Shown piece after piece: positions 16,194-24,407 of a DNA stretch of 41,310 bases (positions are counted from its first letter, which is position 1; the number at the start of each line of letters is the position of its first letter). The stretch is from positions 1 to 41,310 of the forward strand of contig JALQTJ010000009.1 of the NCBI GenBank assembly GCA_023264015.1. Reading direction: 5' to 3'. The notes under the pieces are model-generated. The model was not told where the DNA came from, searched no databases, and saw only the letters and a program-made list of their open reading frames with translations. Source of the stretch: Flavobacteriaceae bacterium (lineage in GTDB: Bacteria > Bacteroidota > Bacteroidia > Flavobacteriales > Flavobacteriaceae). The position numbers and the translations under genes are program-made.

Positions 16194-16709
16194 TTAGATA
16201 CGCTTGAGCTGCTGTTGCATGAGTTTTACCTGATCTAACAGTAATCCTCCTTTATCGAGCTTTTTAGCTTCGGTTAATAGCGTTTGAGCCTCGATCTTTC
16301 TTCTTTTTTGCATTGCAATTCCGGCGAGGCTGAGTTTTGTCATCGCTATATCGTGATCCATGCTCAAGCCAAGTTTTAGGGCAGTTTTGAAAAACTTCTC
16401 TGCCTCATTAAGGTTGCGCTGAGAATAGATGATCCCAAAGAGATAGTTGTAATATCCCTGTTGTTTTTTAACTAAAGCAGCTTGCGGATTTTTTATGCGG
16501 AGCAACAAACGTTCTGTCCCAGCTAGGTCTTGTTTGCGCATTTTTAAAAATGACAAGAGAATGATTTCATTTCTGAAATATAAAAACAGAATTAGGGCAC
16601 TCAGAAGAACAAAAAAGATTCCGTTGCCAATAAACCCCTCAATAAACTGTAAAATCGCGTAGCCCAAGGCCACGCTACTCAGTAAAATTTTAATATTCTT
16701 GTGGATCAT
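16194..16709 (-). CDS. Small membrane protein with TPR-like region, function unknown
   Basis: A 171-residue protein. Two hydrophobic segments at about residues 7-24 and 29-47 form a hairpin in the membrane, and the remainder is soluble and helical. The motifs YYNYLFGIIYSQRNLNEAEK and AMTKLSLAGIAMQKRRKIEA have the spacing of two tetratricopeptide-like repeats. It probably acts as a membrane-anchored scaffold, but no partner can be named. It is divergent from rpmH, with a TAAATTTG box at 16728-16735. The 114 bases between it and the GNAT-like gene hold two short palindromes and an AT-rich hairpin. Confidence 0.7.
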   Translation of the reverse strand: MIHKNIKILLSSVALGYAILQFIEGFIGNGIFFVLLSALILFLYFRNEIILLSFLKMRKQDLAGTERLLLRIKNPQAALVKKQQGYYNYLFGIIYSQRNLNEAEKFFKTALKLGLSMDHDIAMTKLSLAGIAMQKRRKIEAQTLLTEAKKLDKGGLLLDQVKLMQQQLKRI

Positions 16710-16727
16710 CCGTTCAGGTTAGAGGGG

Positions 16728-16735
16728 CAAATTTA
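16728..16735 (-). promoter_or_regulatory. -7 box for the membrane/TPR-like gene
   Basis: TAAATTTG on the minus strand is an exact TAnnTTTG box, 18 bases before the start at 16709. The nearest upstream TTG is only 14 bases away, so the -33 element is unclear. Confidence 0.5.
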
Positions 16736-16759
16736 ATCAAAACTATGGGCAAAGACTTT

Positions 16760-16792
16760 TTGCATTTGATTTTAAAAATATCTCTATATTTG
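16760..16792 (+). promoter_or_regulatory. Promoter for rpmH
   Basis: An exact -7 box TATATTTG lies at 16785-16792. Two candidate TTG boxes precede it, at 16760-16762 (22 bases of spacing) and 16766-16768 (16 bases). The rpmH ATG is 41 bases downstream. Confidence 0.65.
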
Positions 16793-16833
16793 CACCCGAT
16801 AAATTCAAGGCACGAGCCTATAAAGATTCACGA

Positions 16834-16992
16834 ATGAAAAGAACTTACCAACCTTCGAAACGTAAAAGAAGAAACAAGCACGGTTTTCGTGAGCGCATGG
16901 CTACCAAAAATGGCCGCAAAGTTCTTGCTAGTCGACGTGCTAAGGGAAGAAAGAAATTAACGGTCTCTTCAGAGCCGCGTCACAAAAAATAA
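16834..16992 (+). CDS. rpmH: 50S ribosomal protein bL34
   Basis: A 52-codon gene starting [18 protein letters not shown], followed by [19 protein letters not shown], the nearly invariant core of L34. It is a very basic protein of the large ribosomal subunit. The usual length is 44-47 residues in many bacteria. Here a few extra residues (VSSEPRHKK) follow the core, as in other Bacteroidota. The dnaA-rpmH-rnpA arrangement seen in many bacteria is absent: the downstream neighbour is carB. A -7 box lies at 16785-16792 and a strong terminator at 17029-17060. Confidence 0.97.
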   Translation: MKRTYQPSKRKRRNKHGFRERMATKNGRKVLASRRAKGRKKLTVSSEPRHKK

Positions 16993-17028
16993 GATGCGAA
17001 GAAGAGTCTCATTGAAATACTAGTTAAG

Positions 17029-17060
17029 AGGTGTTACTTTTAGGGTAACACCTTTTTTTT
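17029..17060 (+). terminator. Intrinsic terminator after rpmH
   Basis: A perfect 9-bp stem AGGTGTTAC / GTAACACCT with a 7-base loop, followed by a run of eight T (17053-17060). It separates rpmH from carB, whose ATG is 29 bases later. Confidence 0.92.
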
Positions 17061-17088
17061 GATCTATACTTTTTGAAAACCAATTCTC

Positions 17089-19941
17089 ATGCCTAAACGC
17101 AAAGACCTCAAATCTATCTTAATCATTGGCTCTGGGCCTATTGTAATCGGACAAGCCTGTGAGTTTGACTATTCAGGATCACAAGCCTTAAGATCGCTAA
17201 GAGAAGACGGCATAGAAACGGTTTTGATTAATTCGAACCCAGCAACCATCATGACAGATCCGTCTATGGCGGATCACGTTTACCTGCTTCCGCTTACGAC
17301 TAAATCGATCATTGAGATTTTAAAGAAGCATCCAAATATCGACGCGGTGCTTCCGACCATGGGAGGTCAAACGGCACTAAACCTATGTATAGAAGCTGAC
17401 GAGAAGGGCATATGGAACGATTTCGGAGTTGAAATTATAGGGGTTGATATCGATGCCATTCAGATTACTGAAGATCGTGAGAAGTTTCGTGATTTGATGC
17501 AAAAAATCGATATCGGAATGCCACCACAGGCCTCAGCCAATTCATTTTTGAAGGGTAAAGAAATCGCGCAGCAATTTGGATTTCCTCTATGCGTAAGAGC
17601 TTCCTTTACACTTGGCGGTGCTGGAGCTTCTATCATTTACGATCCCGAAAAGTTTGATCAACAGTTGAGTTACGGCCTTGAGATCTCACCTATACATGAG
17701 GTAATGATCGACAAGGCACTTATCGGTTGGAAAGAATACGAGCTAGAGCTTCTTCGCGATTCTAACGATAATGTGGTGATTATCTGTACGATTGAGAATA
17801 TGGATCCTATGGGGATTCACACGGGAGACTCCATTACTGTAGCCCCCGCAATGACGCTTTCAGATCGTACGTTTCAGCGTATGAGAGACATGGCAATCAA
17901 AATGATGCGCAATATTGGGGACTTTGCAGGCGGATGTAATGTTCAGTTTGCTGTAAGCCCTGATGACGAAGAAGATATTATTGCCATTGAAATCAATCCT
18001 AGGGTTTCACGCTCATCGGCTTTGGCTTCAAAGGCGACGGGATATCCCATTGCCAAAATCGCTGCTAAGCTCGCGATCGGATACACTTTAGATGAATTAG
18101 AGAATCAAATTACAAAAACCACTTCTGCACTATTTGAGCCTACCTTGGACTACGTCATTGTTAAAATTCCACGATGGAACTTTGACAAATTCGAAGGAGC
18201 AGATCGCGCTCTTGGTCTTCAAATGAAGGCTGTAGGAGAGGTGATGGGTATTGGACGATGCTTTCAAGAAGCCCTTCACAAAGCTACCCAGTCTTTAGAA
18301 ATTAAGCGAAACGGATTGGGAGCAGACGGTAAAGGCTATACCCAATACGATGAAATCATTCAAAAGTTGACCGTAGCGAGCTGGGATAGAGTTTTTGTTA
18401 TTTACGATGCCATCCAATTAGGGATTCCGCTTCAGCGCATTCACGATATAACCAAGATTGATATGTGGTTCTTGAAGCAATACGAAGAGCTCTATCAATT
18501 AGAAAAAGAGATCTCTTCTCATAAGATTGAAGAGCTCTCAAAAGAGCTATTGCTAGAGGCGAAGCAGAAAGGATTTGCAGATCGTCAAATTGCACATATG
18601 ATGGGATGCCTTGAAAGTGAGGTATATACTAAGCGTGAAGAACTGGGAGTAAAGCGGGTGTATAAGCTTGTAGATACCTGTGCTGCTGAATTTATGGCAC
18701 AGACACCTTACTATTATTCCACCTTTGAGGAGGAAATGCAGTATGCTGATGGTACTACAACCGTTCAAAATGAATCGGTTGTTTCAGATCGCAAAAAGAT
18801 TGTAGTGCTGGGTTCAGGACCGAATCGTATTGGGCAAGGTATTGAGTTTGATTATTGTTGTGTGCACGGGGTATTAGCAGCTGCTGAGGCCGGATACGAA
18901 ACCATCATGATCAATTGTAATCCAGAGACCGTTTCAACAGACTTTGACACTGCAGACAAGCTCTACTTTGAACCTATTTTTTGGGAACATATTTACGATA
19001 TCATTAAGCATGAAAAGCCTGAAGGGGTAATCGTTCAGCTTGGGGGTCAAACTGCACTTAAGCTTGCTGAAAAATTAGACCGCTATGGCATTCCGATCAT
19101 TGGTACTTCTTTTCAAGCCTTAGACCTTGCAGAAGACAGAGGGAGTTTCTCCACTCTTCTGAAAGATCTAGAAATTCCATATCCAAAATTTGGTGTAGCA
19201 GAGAGTGCCGATGAAGCCCTAGCGCTTTCAGAGGAGCTTAGCTTCCCTCTTCTGGTTAGACCTTCTTATGTCTTAGGTGGTCAAGGGATGAAAATAGTGA
19301 TCAATAAAGAAGAGTTAGAAGCTCATGTGGTAGACCTTCTGAGAAGCATTCCTAACAATAAATTACTACTGGATCATTATTTAGATGGGGCAATTGAGGC
19401 AGAAGCAGATGCGATCTGTGATGGTGAAGACGTGTATATCATCGGTATCATGGAGCACATTGAGCCTTGTGGTATTCACTCTGGAGACTCAAATGCTACC
19501 CTTCCTCCGTTTAACCTTGGAGAATTTGTAATGCAGCAAATTAAAGACCATACCAAAAAGATTGCACTAGCACTCAAGACGGTGGGTCTTATCAACATTC
19601 AATTCGCAGTTAAGGACGACACGGTTTATATCATTGAGGCGAACCCTCGCGCTTCGAGAACGGTGCCCTTTATCTCTAAAGCTTATGGTGAGCCCTATGT
19701 GAATTACGCCACTAAGGTGATGTTGGGAGACAAAAAGCTTAAAGATTTCAACTTTAATCCTCAATTAGAAGGTTATGCGATCAAGCAGCCAGTATTCTCG
19801 TTCAATAAATTCCCGAATGTCAATAAGAATCTAGGACCTGAAATGAAGAGTACAGGAGAAAGCATTCTCTTCATAGAAGATTTAAAAGATGATGCATTTT
19901 ATGAGCTCTATACCCGAAGAAAGATGTATCTGTCTAAATAG
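17089..19941 (+). CDS. carB: Carbamoyl-phosphate synthase large subunit without MGS domain
   Basis: A 950-residue protein containing both ATP-grasp halves. The first carboxyphosphate half starts with IIGSGPIVIGQACEFDYSG and the second with VLGSGPNRIGQGIEFDYCC at about residue 570. Both ATP-grasp cores end in conserved metal-binding ends (IEINPRVSRSSALASKATGY and IEANPRASRTVPFISKAYG). It makes carbamoyl phosphate for pyrimidine and arginine synthesis with the CarA subunit, which is not in the window. The E. coli enzyme has 1073 residues. Here the protein ends soon after the LGPEMKSTGE segment, so the C-terminal methylglyoxal-synthase-like allosteric domain is missing. The stop is clean, with no frameshift. 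Confidence 0.95.
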   Translation: MPKRKDLKSILIIGSGPIVIGQACEFDYSGSQALRSLREDGIETVLINSNPATIMTDPSMADHVYLLPLTTKSIIEILKKHPNIDAVLPTMGGQTALNLCIEADEKGIWNDFGVEIIGVDIDAIQITEDREKFRDLMQKIDIGMPPQASANSFLKGKEIAQQFGFPLCVRASFTLGGAGASIIYDPEKFDQQLSYGLEISPIHEVMIDKALIGWKEYELELLRDSNDNVVIICTIENMDPMGIHTGDSITVAPAMTLSDRTFQRMRDMAIKMMRNIGDFAGGCNVQFAVSPDDEEDIIAIEINPRVSRSSALASKATGYPIAKIAAKLAIGYTLDELENQITKTTSALFEPTLDYVIVKIPRWNFDKFEGADRALGLQMKAVGEVMGIGRCFQEALHKATQSLEIKRNGLGADGKGYTQYDEIIQKLTVASWDRVFVIYDAIQLGIPLQRIHDITKIDMWFLKQYEELYQLEKEISSHKIEELSKELLLEAKQKGFADRQIAHMMGCLESEVYTKREELGVKRVYKLVDTCAAEFMAQTPYYYSTFEEEMQYADGTTTVQNESVVSDRKKIVVLGSGPNRIGQGIEFDYCCVHGVLAAAEAGYETIMINCNPETVSTDFDTADKLYFEPIFWEHIYDIIKHEKPEGVIVQLGGQTALKLAEKLDRYGIPIIGTSFQALDLAEDRGSFSTLLKDLEIPYPKFGVAESADEALALSEELSFPLLVRPSYVLGGQGMKIVINKEELEAHVVDLLRSIPNNKLLLDHYLDGAIEAEADAICDGEDVYIIGIMEHIEPCGIHSGDSNATLPPFNLGEFVMQQIKDHTKKIALALKTVGLINIQFAVKDDTVYIIEANPRASRTVPFISKAYGEPYVNYATKVMLGDKKLKDFNFNPQLEGYAIKQPVFSFNKFPNVNKNLGPEMKSTGESILFIEDLKDDAFYELYTRRKMYLSK

Positions 19942-19949
19942 ATAGCCTT

Positions 19950-21239
19950 TTATTCTTCTAATGCTCTAGCTTTATTTGCCTCAGGTAATTCTTTCTTGGC
20001 CTTCGCTCCAAGGCTTTGCAGCTTGATTATACTGCTCACCACATTTCCGTTGCCGGTGTGTAGTTTTTTCATCGCATCTTCATAGGATTTCTTTGCGTCG
20101 TTCATTCGAATTCCAACCTTATTCAGGTCTTCAATGAATCCGACAAACTTGTCATGCAAAGCGCCAGCCCGCTGTGCGATTTCTAAAGCGTTTTTGTGCT
20201 GTCGCTCGTTGTTCCACATAGAATCTATAGTGCGCAAAGTAGCCAATAGCGTAGTAGGGGTGACTAAAATGATATTTCGTTCGAACGCCTTTAAATAAAG
20301 TTGTGGGTCTTGCTGTAATGCCGCTGCAAATGCCGGTTCAATCGGGATAAAGAGGATGACAAAATCCGGCGAATCTATATCGTAAATATCCTCGTAGCGC
20401 TTTTCGCTTAATTCTTTAATGTGACGCTGTAATGAATTGAGATGCAACTTAGCAAAGGTTTCTTGTTCTTGCTCAGCGGCATTGACGAATTGTTCGTAGT
20501 GCACTAGAGAAACCTTTGAGTCGATGACAATCTTTTTGTTGTTAGGGAGATTTAAGATGACATCAGGCATCAGTCTGCGCCCTTCATCATTAGTGAAGCT
20601 TTGCTGCACCATGTATTCGCTGTCTTTGCGAAGGCCTGACTTTTCTAAAATGCGCTCCAATACGAGTTCGCCCCAATTTCCTTGAAGCTTATTGTCACCT
20701 TTAAGCGCTTTAATGAGATTAGCGGTCTCATTTTTCATCTCAAGACTCTGGTCTTGCATGTGCTTCAACTGCACCTTAAAGGTTTCGTGAAAAGTGAGAT
20801 TCTGTTTATTGCTCTCTTCTACTTTTTGTGAAAAATCAGTAATGCGCTCTCTTAAAGGATCTAAGAGTGTTTTGATGTTTTTCTGATTCTCTTCACTGAT
20901 CTTAGTAGATTTCTCTTCAAAGATCTTCTGAGCTAGATTTTCAAATTCAGTCTTGAATTGCTTTTGTAACTGCTCAAGCTCTTCTTGTCGATGGCTGTTT
21001 TTGTCGTTTAAGAACTCTAATTCTTTTTGCGTTTCAACCAAGGTAGTATAGGTTTCTTGGTGCTTCTCAATCAATTTTTGATGCTCGCTCTTTTCTTGCT
21101 CAAGTGCTTCCTTTAACAAGCTTAACCGTTCTTCTAAACGCTGATCGCTTGTGGCGTTGGATGCGAGTCGCTTTCCTAAAATAAATCCAAGGACTCCAAA
21201 TACTAAGGTTAAAAAAGCGAGGACGGTTTCAAGCATCAT
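19950..21239 (-). CDS. rmuC: DNA recombination protein RmuC
   Basis: A 429-residue protein with one N-terminal membrane segment (about residues 3-22) and a long coiled coil to about residue 170. The C-terminal restriction-endonuclease-like core follows, with the family signatures GNWGELVLERILEKSGL, MPDVILNLPNNKKIVIDSKV and LVTPTTLLATLRTI. RmuC limits inversions at short inverted repeats and is thought to be a nuclease. The aspartate and the DSK lysine of the PD-(D/E)xK-like site are visible. Its ATG overlaps the S41 protease stop codon by four bases, so the two are probably cotranslated. Confidence 0.92.
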   Translation of the reverse strand: MMLETVLAFLTLVFGVLGFILGKRLASNATSDQRLEERLSLLKEALEQEKSEHQKLIEKHQETYTTLVETQKELEFLNDKNSHRQEELEQLQKQFKTEFENLAQKIFEEKSTKISEENQKNIKTLLDPLRERITDFSQKVEESNKQNLTFHETFKVQLKHMQDQSLEMKNETANLIKALKGDNKLQGNWGELVLERILEKSGLRKDSEYMVQQSFTNDEGRRLMPDVILNLPNNKKIVIDSKVSLVHYEQFVNAAEQEQETFAKLHLNSLQRHIKELSEKRYEDIYDIDSPDFVILFIPIEPAFAAALQQDPQLYLKAFERNIILVTPTTLLATLRTIDSMWNNERQHKNALEIAQRAGALHDKFVGFIEDLNKVGIRMNDAKKSYEDAMKKLHTGNGNVVSSIIKLQSLGAKAKKELPEANKARALEE

Positions 21240-22843
21240 TCAAATTCAACAAACATTAATGATTCTTTTTCTCTCAATTGCTCAGCAGGAATCCCGGTAG
21301 GGCGGAAGGCTCTTGTTGCACCCATACTGCCTGACATATGCTCAATAGCTTTGGCGAACAATCCGTCGTCAAGGGTGCCGAATGCTCCGATACGAAAAAC
21401 GGTTCGACCATCGACCTTCACGATCTCACTGAATTGGACCTGAGGGACAAGTCCATCGGTATAATCTGAGAAACCTTCGCTGTTCTCGTATTTACCTACT
21501 AAAGGCTGTAAGGCAAAGCTGTTGTTTGGGTTAATTTGATCTATGCGACTAGATTGATAGAGGTAGGGGAAGACAGTGCTTCCTGAGGTACTGCCCGGAT
21601 CGTCTACCAGTGTGATCGAAAATTCATTTTTCCCTCTAGTGGTATCTCCGATCTGGACAACATCGATATAAGGTCGCAATCCATTTATTAAAAGTTCACT
21701 TGAAGAGGCTGTTCCTGATTGTGTTAAGACATAAACTCTTCTCATTCCCAGTCGGTTTAGGGGTACAGTGGCACCATCTACTGAGATTTGATTGCTGAAT
21801 GTGTCCTCAAGACTTGAGCCAAACATACTGGTCCAGTAGGGGTTCCATCTTTGCTTTGCAAAGACGCCAGAACCATCGTGTATGAGACTAGCGAGAATGG
21901 CGGCAGCGGCCGTGGACCCTCCAGGATTATACCTTAAATCAATAACCAATTCATCGATAGCATTGCTTTTAAAGGTTCCAAAGATTTCATTGAGTTCTTT
22001 GTTGTACGCTGAAATAAACTGATTGTACACCAAATAACCCACCTTTTGAGAGCCATTGGAATAAATGCTGTGATGCAATACTGGATTTTCACTGAAGTTT
22101 TCAACCTGAGTCAATGACACCTCTTCTTCAATACTCACAAATGCCCCTGTGGCGTCTTGTTCTGCTCTCCCTAAGCTGTAGGTGTCTGAACGGTTATTCA
22201 ACAGACTTACGTAGTTAGATCGTGTTATAAGTTGACCATCGATTCGGTTAAATAGATCACCTCGCTTGATTCCTGCGGCCTCGGCATTTGATGCTCTTGC
22301 CACATAGCGTGTATATATAATGACATCGTCAGAATCGTCGTTTGCTACAAGACCAAATTCTAGCCCATCACTTTTACTAATTCCTCCAAGTGAATTTGCG
22401 AGAACACTATAATCTTCGTTGTAAAAGGTGAAACGGTCTTCTGCATTTGTGAGTGCATCTACCATACTCTCAGGAGAAGAATAGCCTTTCAAAAAATCAA
22501 GGTACTCTTGGAGGTTTGAAAAGAAATCCTCATCTAGTTCTGCAGTTTCTTCTTTCCAGAAATACCACACATTTAAGGCATTCCAAATAAAATCTTGTGT
22601 ATCTACTTCTTCTTCAGCAAATGCTGCTCTTACCTTATCTTGCCAAGCCAACCAATCGGTCGGATTCATCACGTTAAAGGATGGATGGTCAAAACCAATC
22701 GTTGAGAGCGTTGAAGCATCTGGTTCTGAAGGGTTAGCACTGTCAGGTTCTGTTGGAGGATCAACAACTGACTCTTTGGTACAGCTAAAGAACAGGAAAA
22801 ATGCTGCAAAAAGCGGAATGAATTTTAATATGGGGTTTGTCAT
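21236..22843 (-). CDS. S41 family (tail-specific-type) protease, lipoprotein
   Basis: A 535-residue protein. The N-terminus is a lipoprotein signal with Cys21 after LFFS, so it is anchored to a membrane on the periplasmic or outer side. A region with PDZ character (about residues 160-240: GLEFGLVAND, AEAAGIKRGDLF) precedes the S41 core, which has ELVIDLRYNPGGS at about 298-310. The Ser/Lys dyad is intact: Ser380 in TASSSELL and Lys405 in RGKNEF, spaced by 25 residues as in E. coli Prc. It probably cleaves unfolded or tagged envelope proteins, but its target is unknown. It is the first gene of a pair with rmuC and is divergent from the sigma factor gene. Confidence 0.88.
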   Translation of the reverse strand: MTNPILKFIPLFAAFFLFFSCTKESVVDPPTEPDSANPSEPDASTLSTIGFDHPSFNVMNPTDWLAWQDKVRAAFAEEEVDTQDFIWNALNVWYFWKEETAELDEDFFSNLQEYLDFLKGYSSPESMVDALTNAEDRFTFYNEDYSVLANSLGGISKSDGLEFGLVANDDSDDVIIYTRYVARASNAEAAGIKRGDLFNRIDGQLITRSNYVSLLNNRSDTYSLGRAEQDATGAFVSIEEEVSLTQVENFSENPVLHHSIYSNGSQKVGYLVYNQFISAYNKELNEIFGTFKSNAIDELVIDLRYNPGGSTAAAAILASLIHDGSGVFAKQRWNPYWTSMFGSSLEDTFSNQISVDGATVPLNRLGMRRVYVLTQSGTASSSELLINGLRPYIDVVQIGDTTRGKNEFSITLVDDPGSTSGSTVFPYLYQSSRIDQINPNNSFALQPLVGKYENSEGFSDYTDGLVPQVQFSEIVKVDGRTVFRIGAFGTLDDGLFAKAIEHMSGSMGATRAFRPTGIPAEQLREKESLMFVEFE

Positions 22844-22860
22844 AGCAATATCTAATGTAA

Positions 22861-22868
22861 CAAATCTA
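22861..22868 (-). promoter_or_regulatory. -7 box for the S41 protease-rmuC unit
   Basis: TAGATTTG on the minus strand is an exact TAnnTTTG box, 17 bases before the start codon at 22843. No TTG is seen at the expected -33 distance. Confidence 0.5.
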
Positions 22869-22916
22869 CGCTGTTTTCGTCCTAGATTTAAAGAGTGATT
22901 CTTGAGAACTATTTCA

Positions 22917-23432
22917 ATGAACCAATATAAAGTTATTGATGAATTGCAATCGATTCAATCGCGACTGTACAGAGTTGCGAGAAGAATATTGGTGTCTCAT
23001 GAAGAATCTCAAGATTGTGTACAGGACGTCATGGTTAAGATTCTCGAGCGCAAAGAGATTGCTGAGCAGGCGAAGAGTATAGAAGCCTACGCCATTACTA
23101 TGGTGAAGAACCAGAGTATGGACCGTTTAAAGTCAAAGCAAGCTGGCTTTTTACGGATCGAGGAGGGGCGTTTAGAAGACGTGGCCTCTGCAGAAGAAGA
23201 AATAGATGACAGCTTCAGTCGTTCACAGCGCTTGCGAAAAGTAGACGATGCCGTTCAAAACTTGCCAGAGAAACAGCGTTTGGTTTGGCAATTGAGAGAT
23301 GTTGAAGGATACGATTTTGAAGAAATCGAAAGTATAATGGATATGAATGCTAGTGCGGTTCGCGTTACGCTCTCACGCGCTAGAAAAGCAATACGAACCC
23401 AAATTTTAGGCGAATATGAAAACGAGTCATAA
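22917..23432 (+). CDS. ECF-type RNA polymerase sigma factor
   Basis: A 171-residue protein with only the two sigma domains of extracytoplasmic-function sigma factors. Region 2 is near residues 10-75 (SHEESQDCVQDVMVKILERK, then YAITMVKNQSMDRLKSKQ). Region 4 is near 110-165 (LPEKQRLVWQLRDVEGYDFE, then SAVRVTLSRARKAIR). The frame can be extended to a TTG at 22902, but the ATG at 22917 is the likelier start. The next gene overlaps its end by 17 bases and is a candidate anti-sigma factor. The controlled genes are not known. Confidence 0.9.
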   Translation: MNQYKVIDELQSIQSRLYRVARRILVSHEESQDCVQDVMVKILERKEIAEQAKSIEAYAITMVKNQSMDRLKSKQAGFLRIEEGRLEDVASAEEEIDDSFSRSQRLRKVDDAVQNLPEKQRLVWQLRDVEGYDFEEIESIMDMNASAVRVTLSRARKAIRTQILGEYENES

Positions 23433-23853
23433 TGCAATACAGGCCTTACTAGAAAAATATCTAGAGGGTCAAACAAGTCTAGAAGAAGAAGCGCTATTAC
23501 AGCGTTATTTCAGCGACTCAGAAGAACCTATCCACCCGAATTGGGAATGGGCACGAGATGTTTTCTCATACACGCATAACGAGCAACAGTTCAAAGTAAA
23601 TCTTGAAGTGCAGCGCACAAACACTACTTCGGGTATATCGTGGATGCGTATCGCAGCCTCATTCGCATTACTCGTTGTAACAACTTTTGGTGTATATCGT
23701 CTTCAAGAAGACTACCAAGAGCGAAAAATGCAAGAAGCCTATGTTGAAACAAAGAAGGCTTTTGAGCTTGTTTCAAAACAATTGCGGCACGCTCAAGAGC
23801 AAGTAGCCTACCTGGATTATATAGATCAAACTGCACAGAAAATTTTAAAATAA
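23416..23853 (+). CDS. Probable membrane anti-sigma factor
   Basis: A 145-residue protein with a cytoplasmic N-terminal part (about residues 1-74) starting with a short helical region (LLEKYLEGQTSLEEEALLQR). That N-terminus resembles anti-sigma N-termini in Bacteroidota. A single hydrophobic segment lies at about 76-94, followed by a coiled coil of about 50 residues. The overlap with the ECF sigma gene (17 bases) and the topology support an anti-sigma role. No HxxxCxxC zinc motif is present, so it is not a ZAS-type factor. The call is an inference, not a family match. Confidence 0.6.
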   Translation: MKTSHNAIQALLEKYLEGQTSLEEEALLQRYFSDSEEPIHPNWEWARDVFSYTHNEQQFKVNLEVQRTNTTSGISWMRIAASFALLVVTTFGVYRLQEDYQERKMQEAYVETKKAFELVSKQLRHAQEQVAYLDYIDQTAQKILK

Positions 23854-23858
23854 AACCT

Positions 23859-24407
23859 ATGAAAGTTCAAACGATTAAAATTGCCTTAGTCCTATTGGTT
23901 TTTGGCCTACAAGGTCTTACTGCCCAATCACTTTTTGATAAATATGCGCGCCAAGAAGAAGTCACCTCAGTGGTAATTTCTGAGAGTATGTTTAAACTCT
24001 TTGCGAATATGCAACTCGTAATTAATGATCCAGATGCTCAGGCATTTGTGGATTTGGCGAAAGAAATAAGTAGTTTAAGGGTGCTGACCACTTCAGACAG
24101 TACCACTGCAGAAGCCCTCAAAGAGGACGCCTTTTCTTATGTAAATTCTAAGAGACTTATGGAGCTGATGATTGTAAAAGACGATGAGTCTCAGGTGTAT
24201 TTTTATGCCGATTCGGGTAAAGGCGATCGTATAAAAGAATTGTTAATGCTTGTTACTGAACTGAAGAATGTCAATCTCAACGGGCGAAATTTTGAAACGG
24301 TATTGCTCTCGATCACGGGAGATCTAGAAATGGAGAAAATAGGCCTTCTTGCTTCTAAGATGAATCTTCCAGAAGAATTAGGAGAGCTAAACCGAAATCA
24401 AGACTAA
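23859..24407 (+). CDS. DUF4252 family exported protein
   Basis: A 182-residue protein with a clear signal peptide (residues 1-22, ending LTAQS). The mature part has the style of DUF4252: SLFDKYARQEEVTSVVISES near the start, SLRVLTTSD in the middle, and TGDLEMEKIGLLASKMNLPE at the end. DUF4252 is a small exported family of unknown function that often lies next to ECF sigma factors in Bacteroidota. It follows the anti-sigma gene by five bases. Its stop overlaps that of the convergent purB. Confidence 0.85.
   Translation: MKVQTIKIALVLLVFGLQGLTAQSLFDKYARQEEVTSVVISESMFKLFANMQLVINDPDAQAFVDLAKEISSLRVLTTSDSTTAEALKEDAFSYVNSKRLMELMIVKDDESQVYFYADSGKGDRIKELLMLVTELKNVNLNGRNFETVLLSITGDLEMEKIGLLASKMNLPEELGELNRNQD

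Noticed and set aside
16137-16194. Two short palindromes (CTAGTGACTAG, CAGTTAACTG) and an AT-rich hairpin (16177-16194), as attachment site or terminator
   Set aside because: They are short, there is no integrase or mobile gene nearby, and the hairpin is all A/T except one pair with no clear T-run, so chance is likely.
17061-17088. TACTTTTT (17067-17074) as a carB promoter
   Set aside because: It has one mismatch to the -7 consensus and no TTG at the right distance, since the rpmH terminator occupies that space. I cannot call a carB promoter with confidence.
17089-19941. carB as a pseudogene because it is shorter than the E. coli gene
   Set aside because: Both ATP-grasp halves are intact and the end is at a natural domain border, so loss of the regulatory domain is the better explanation.
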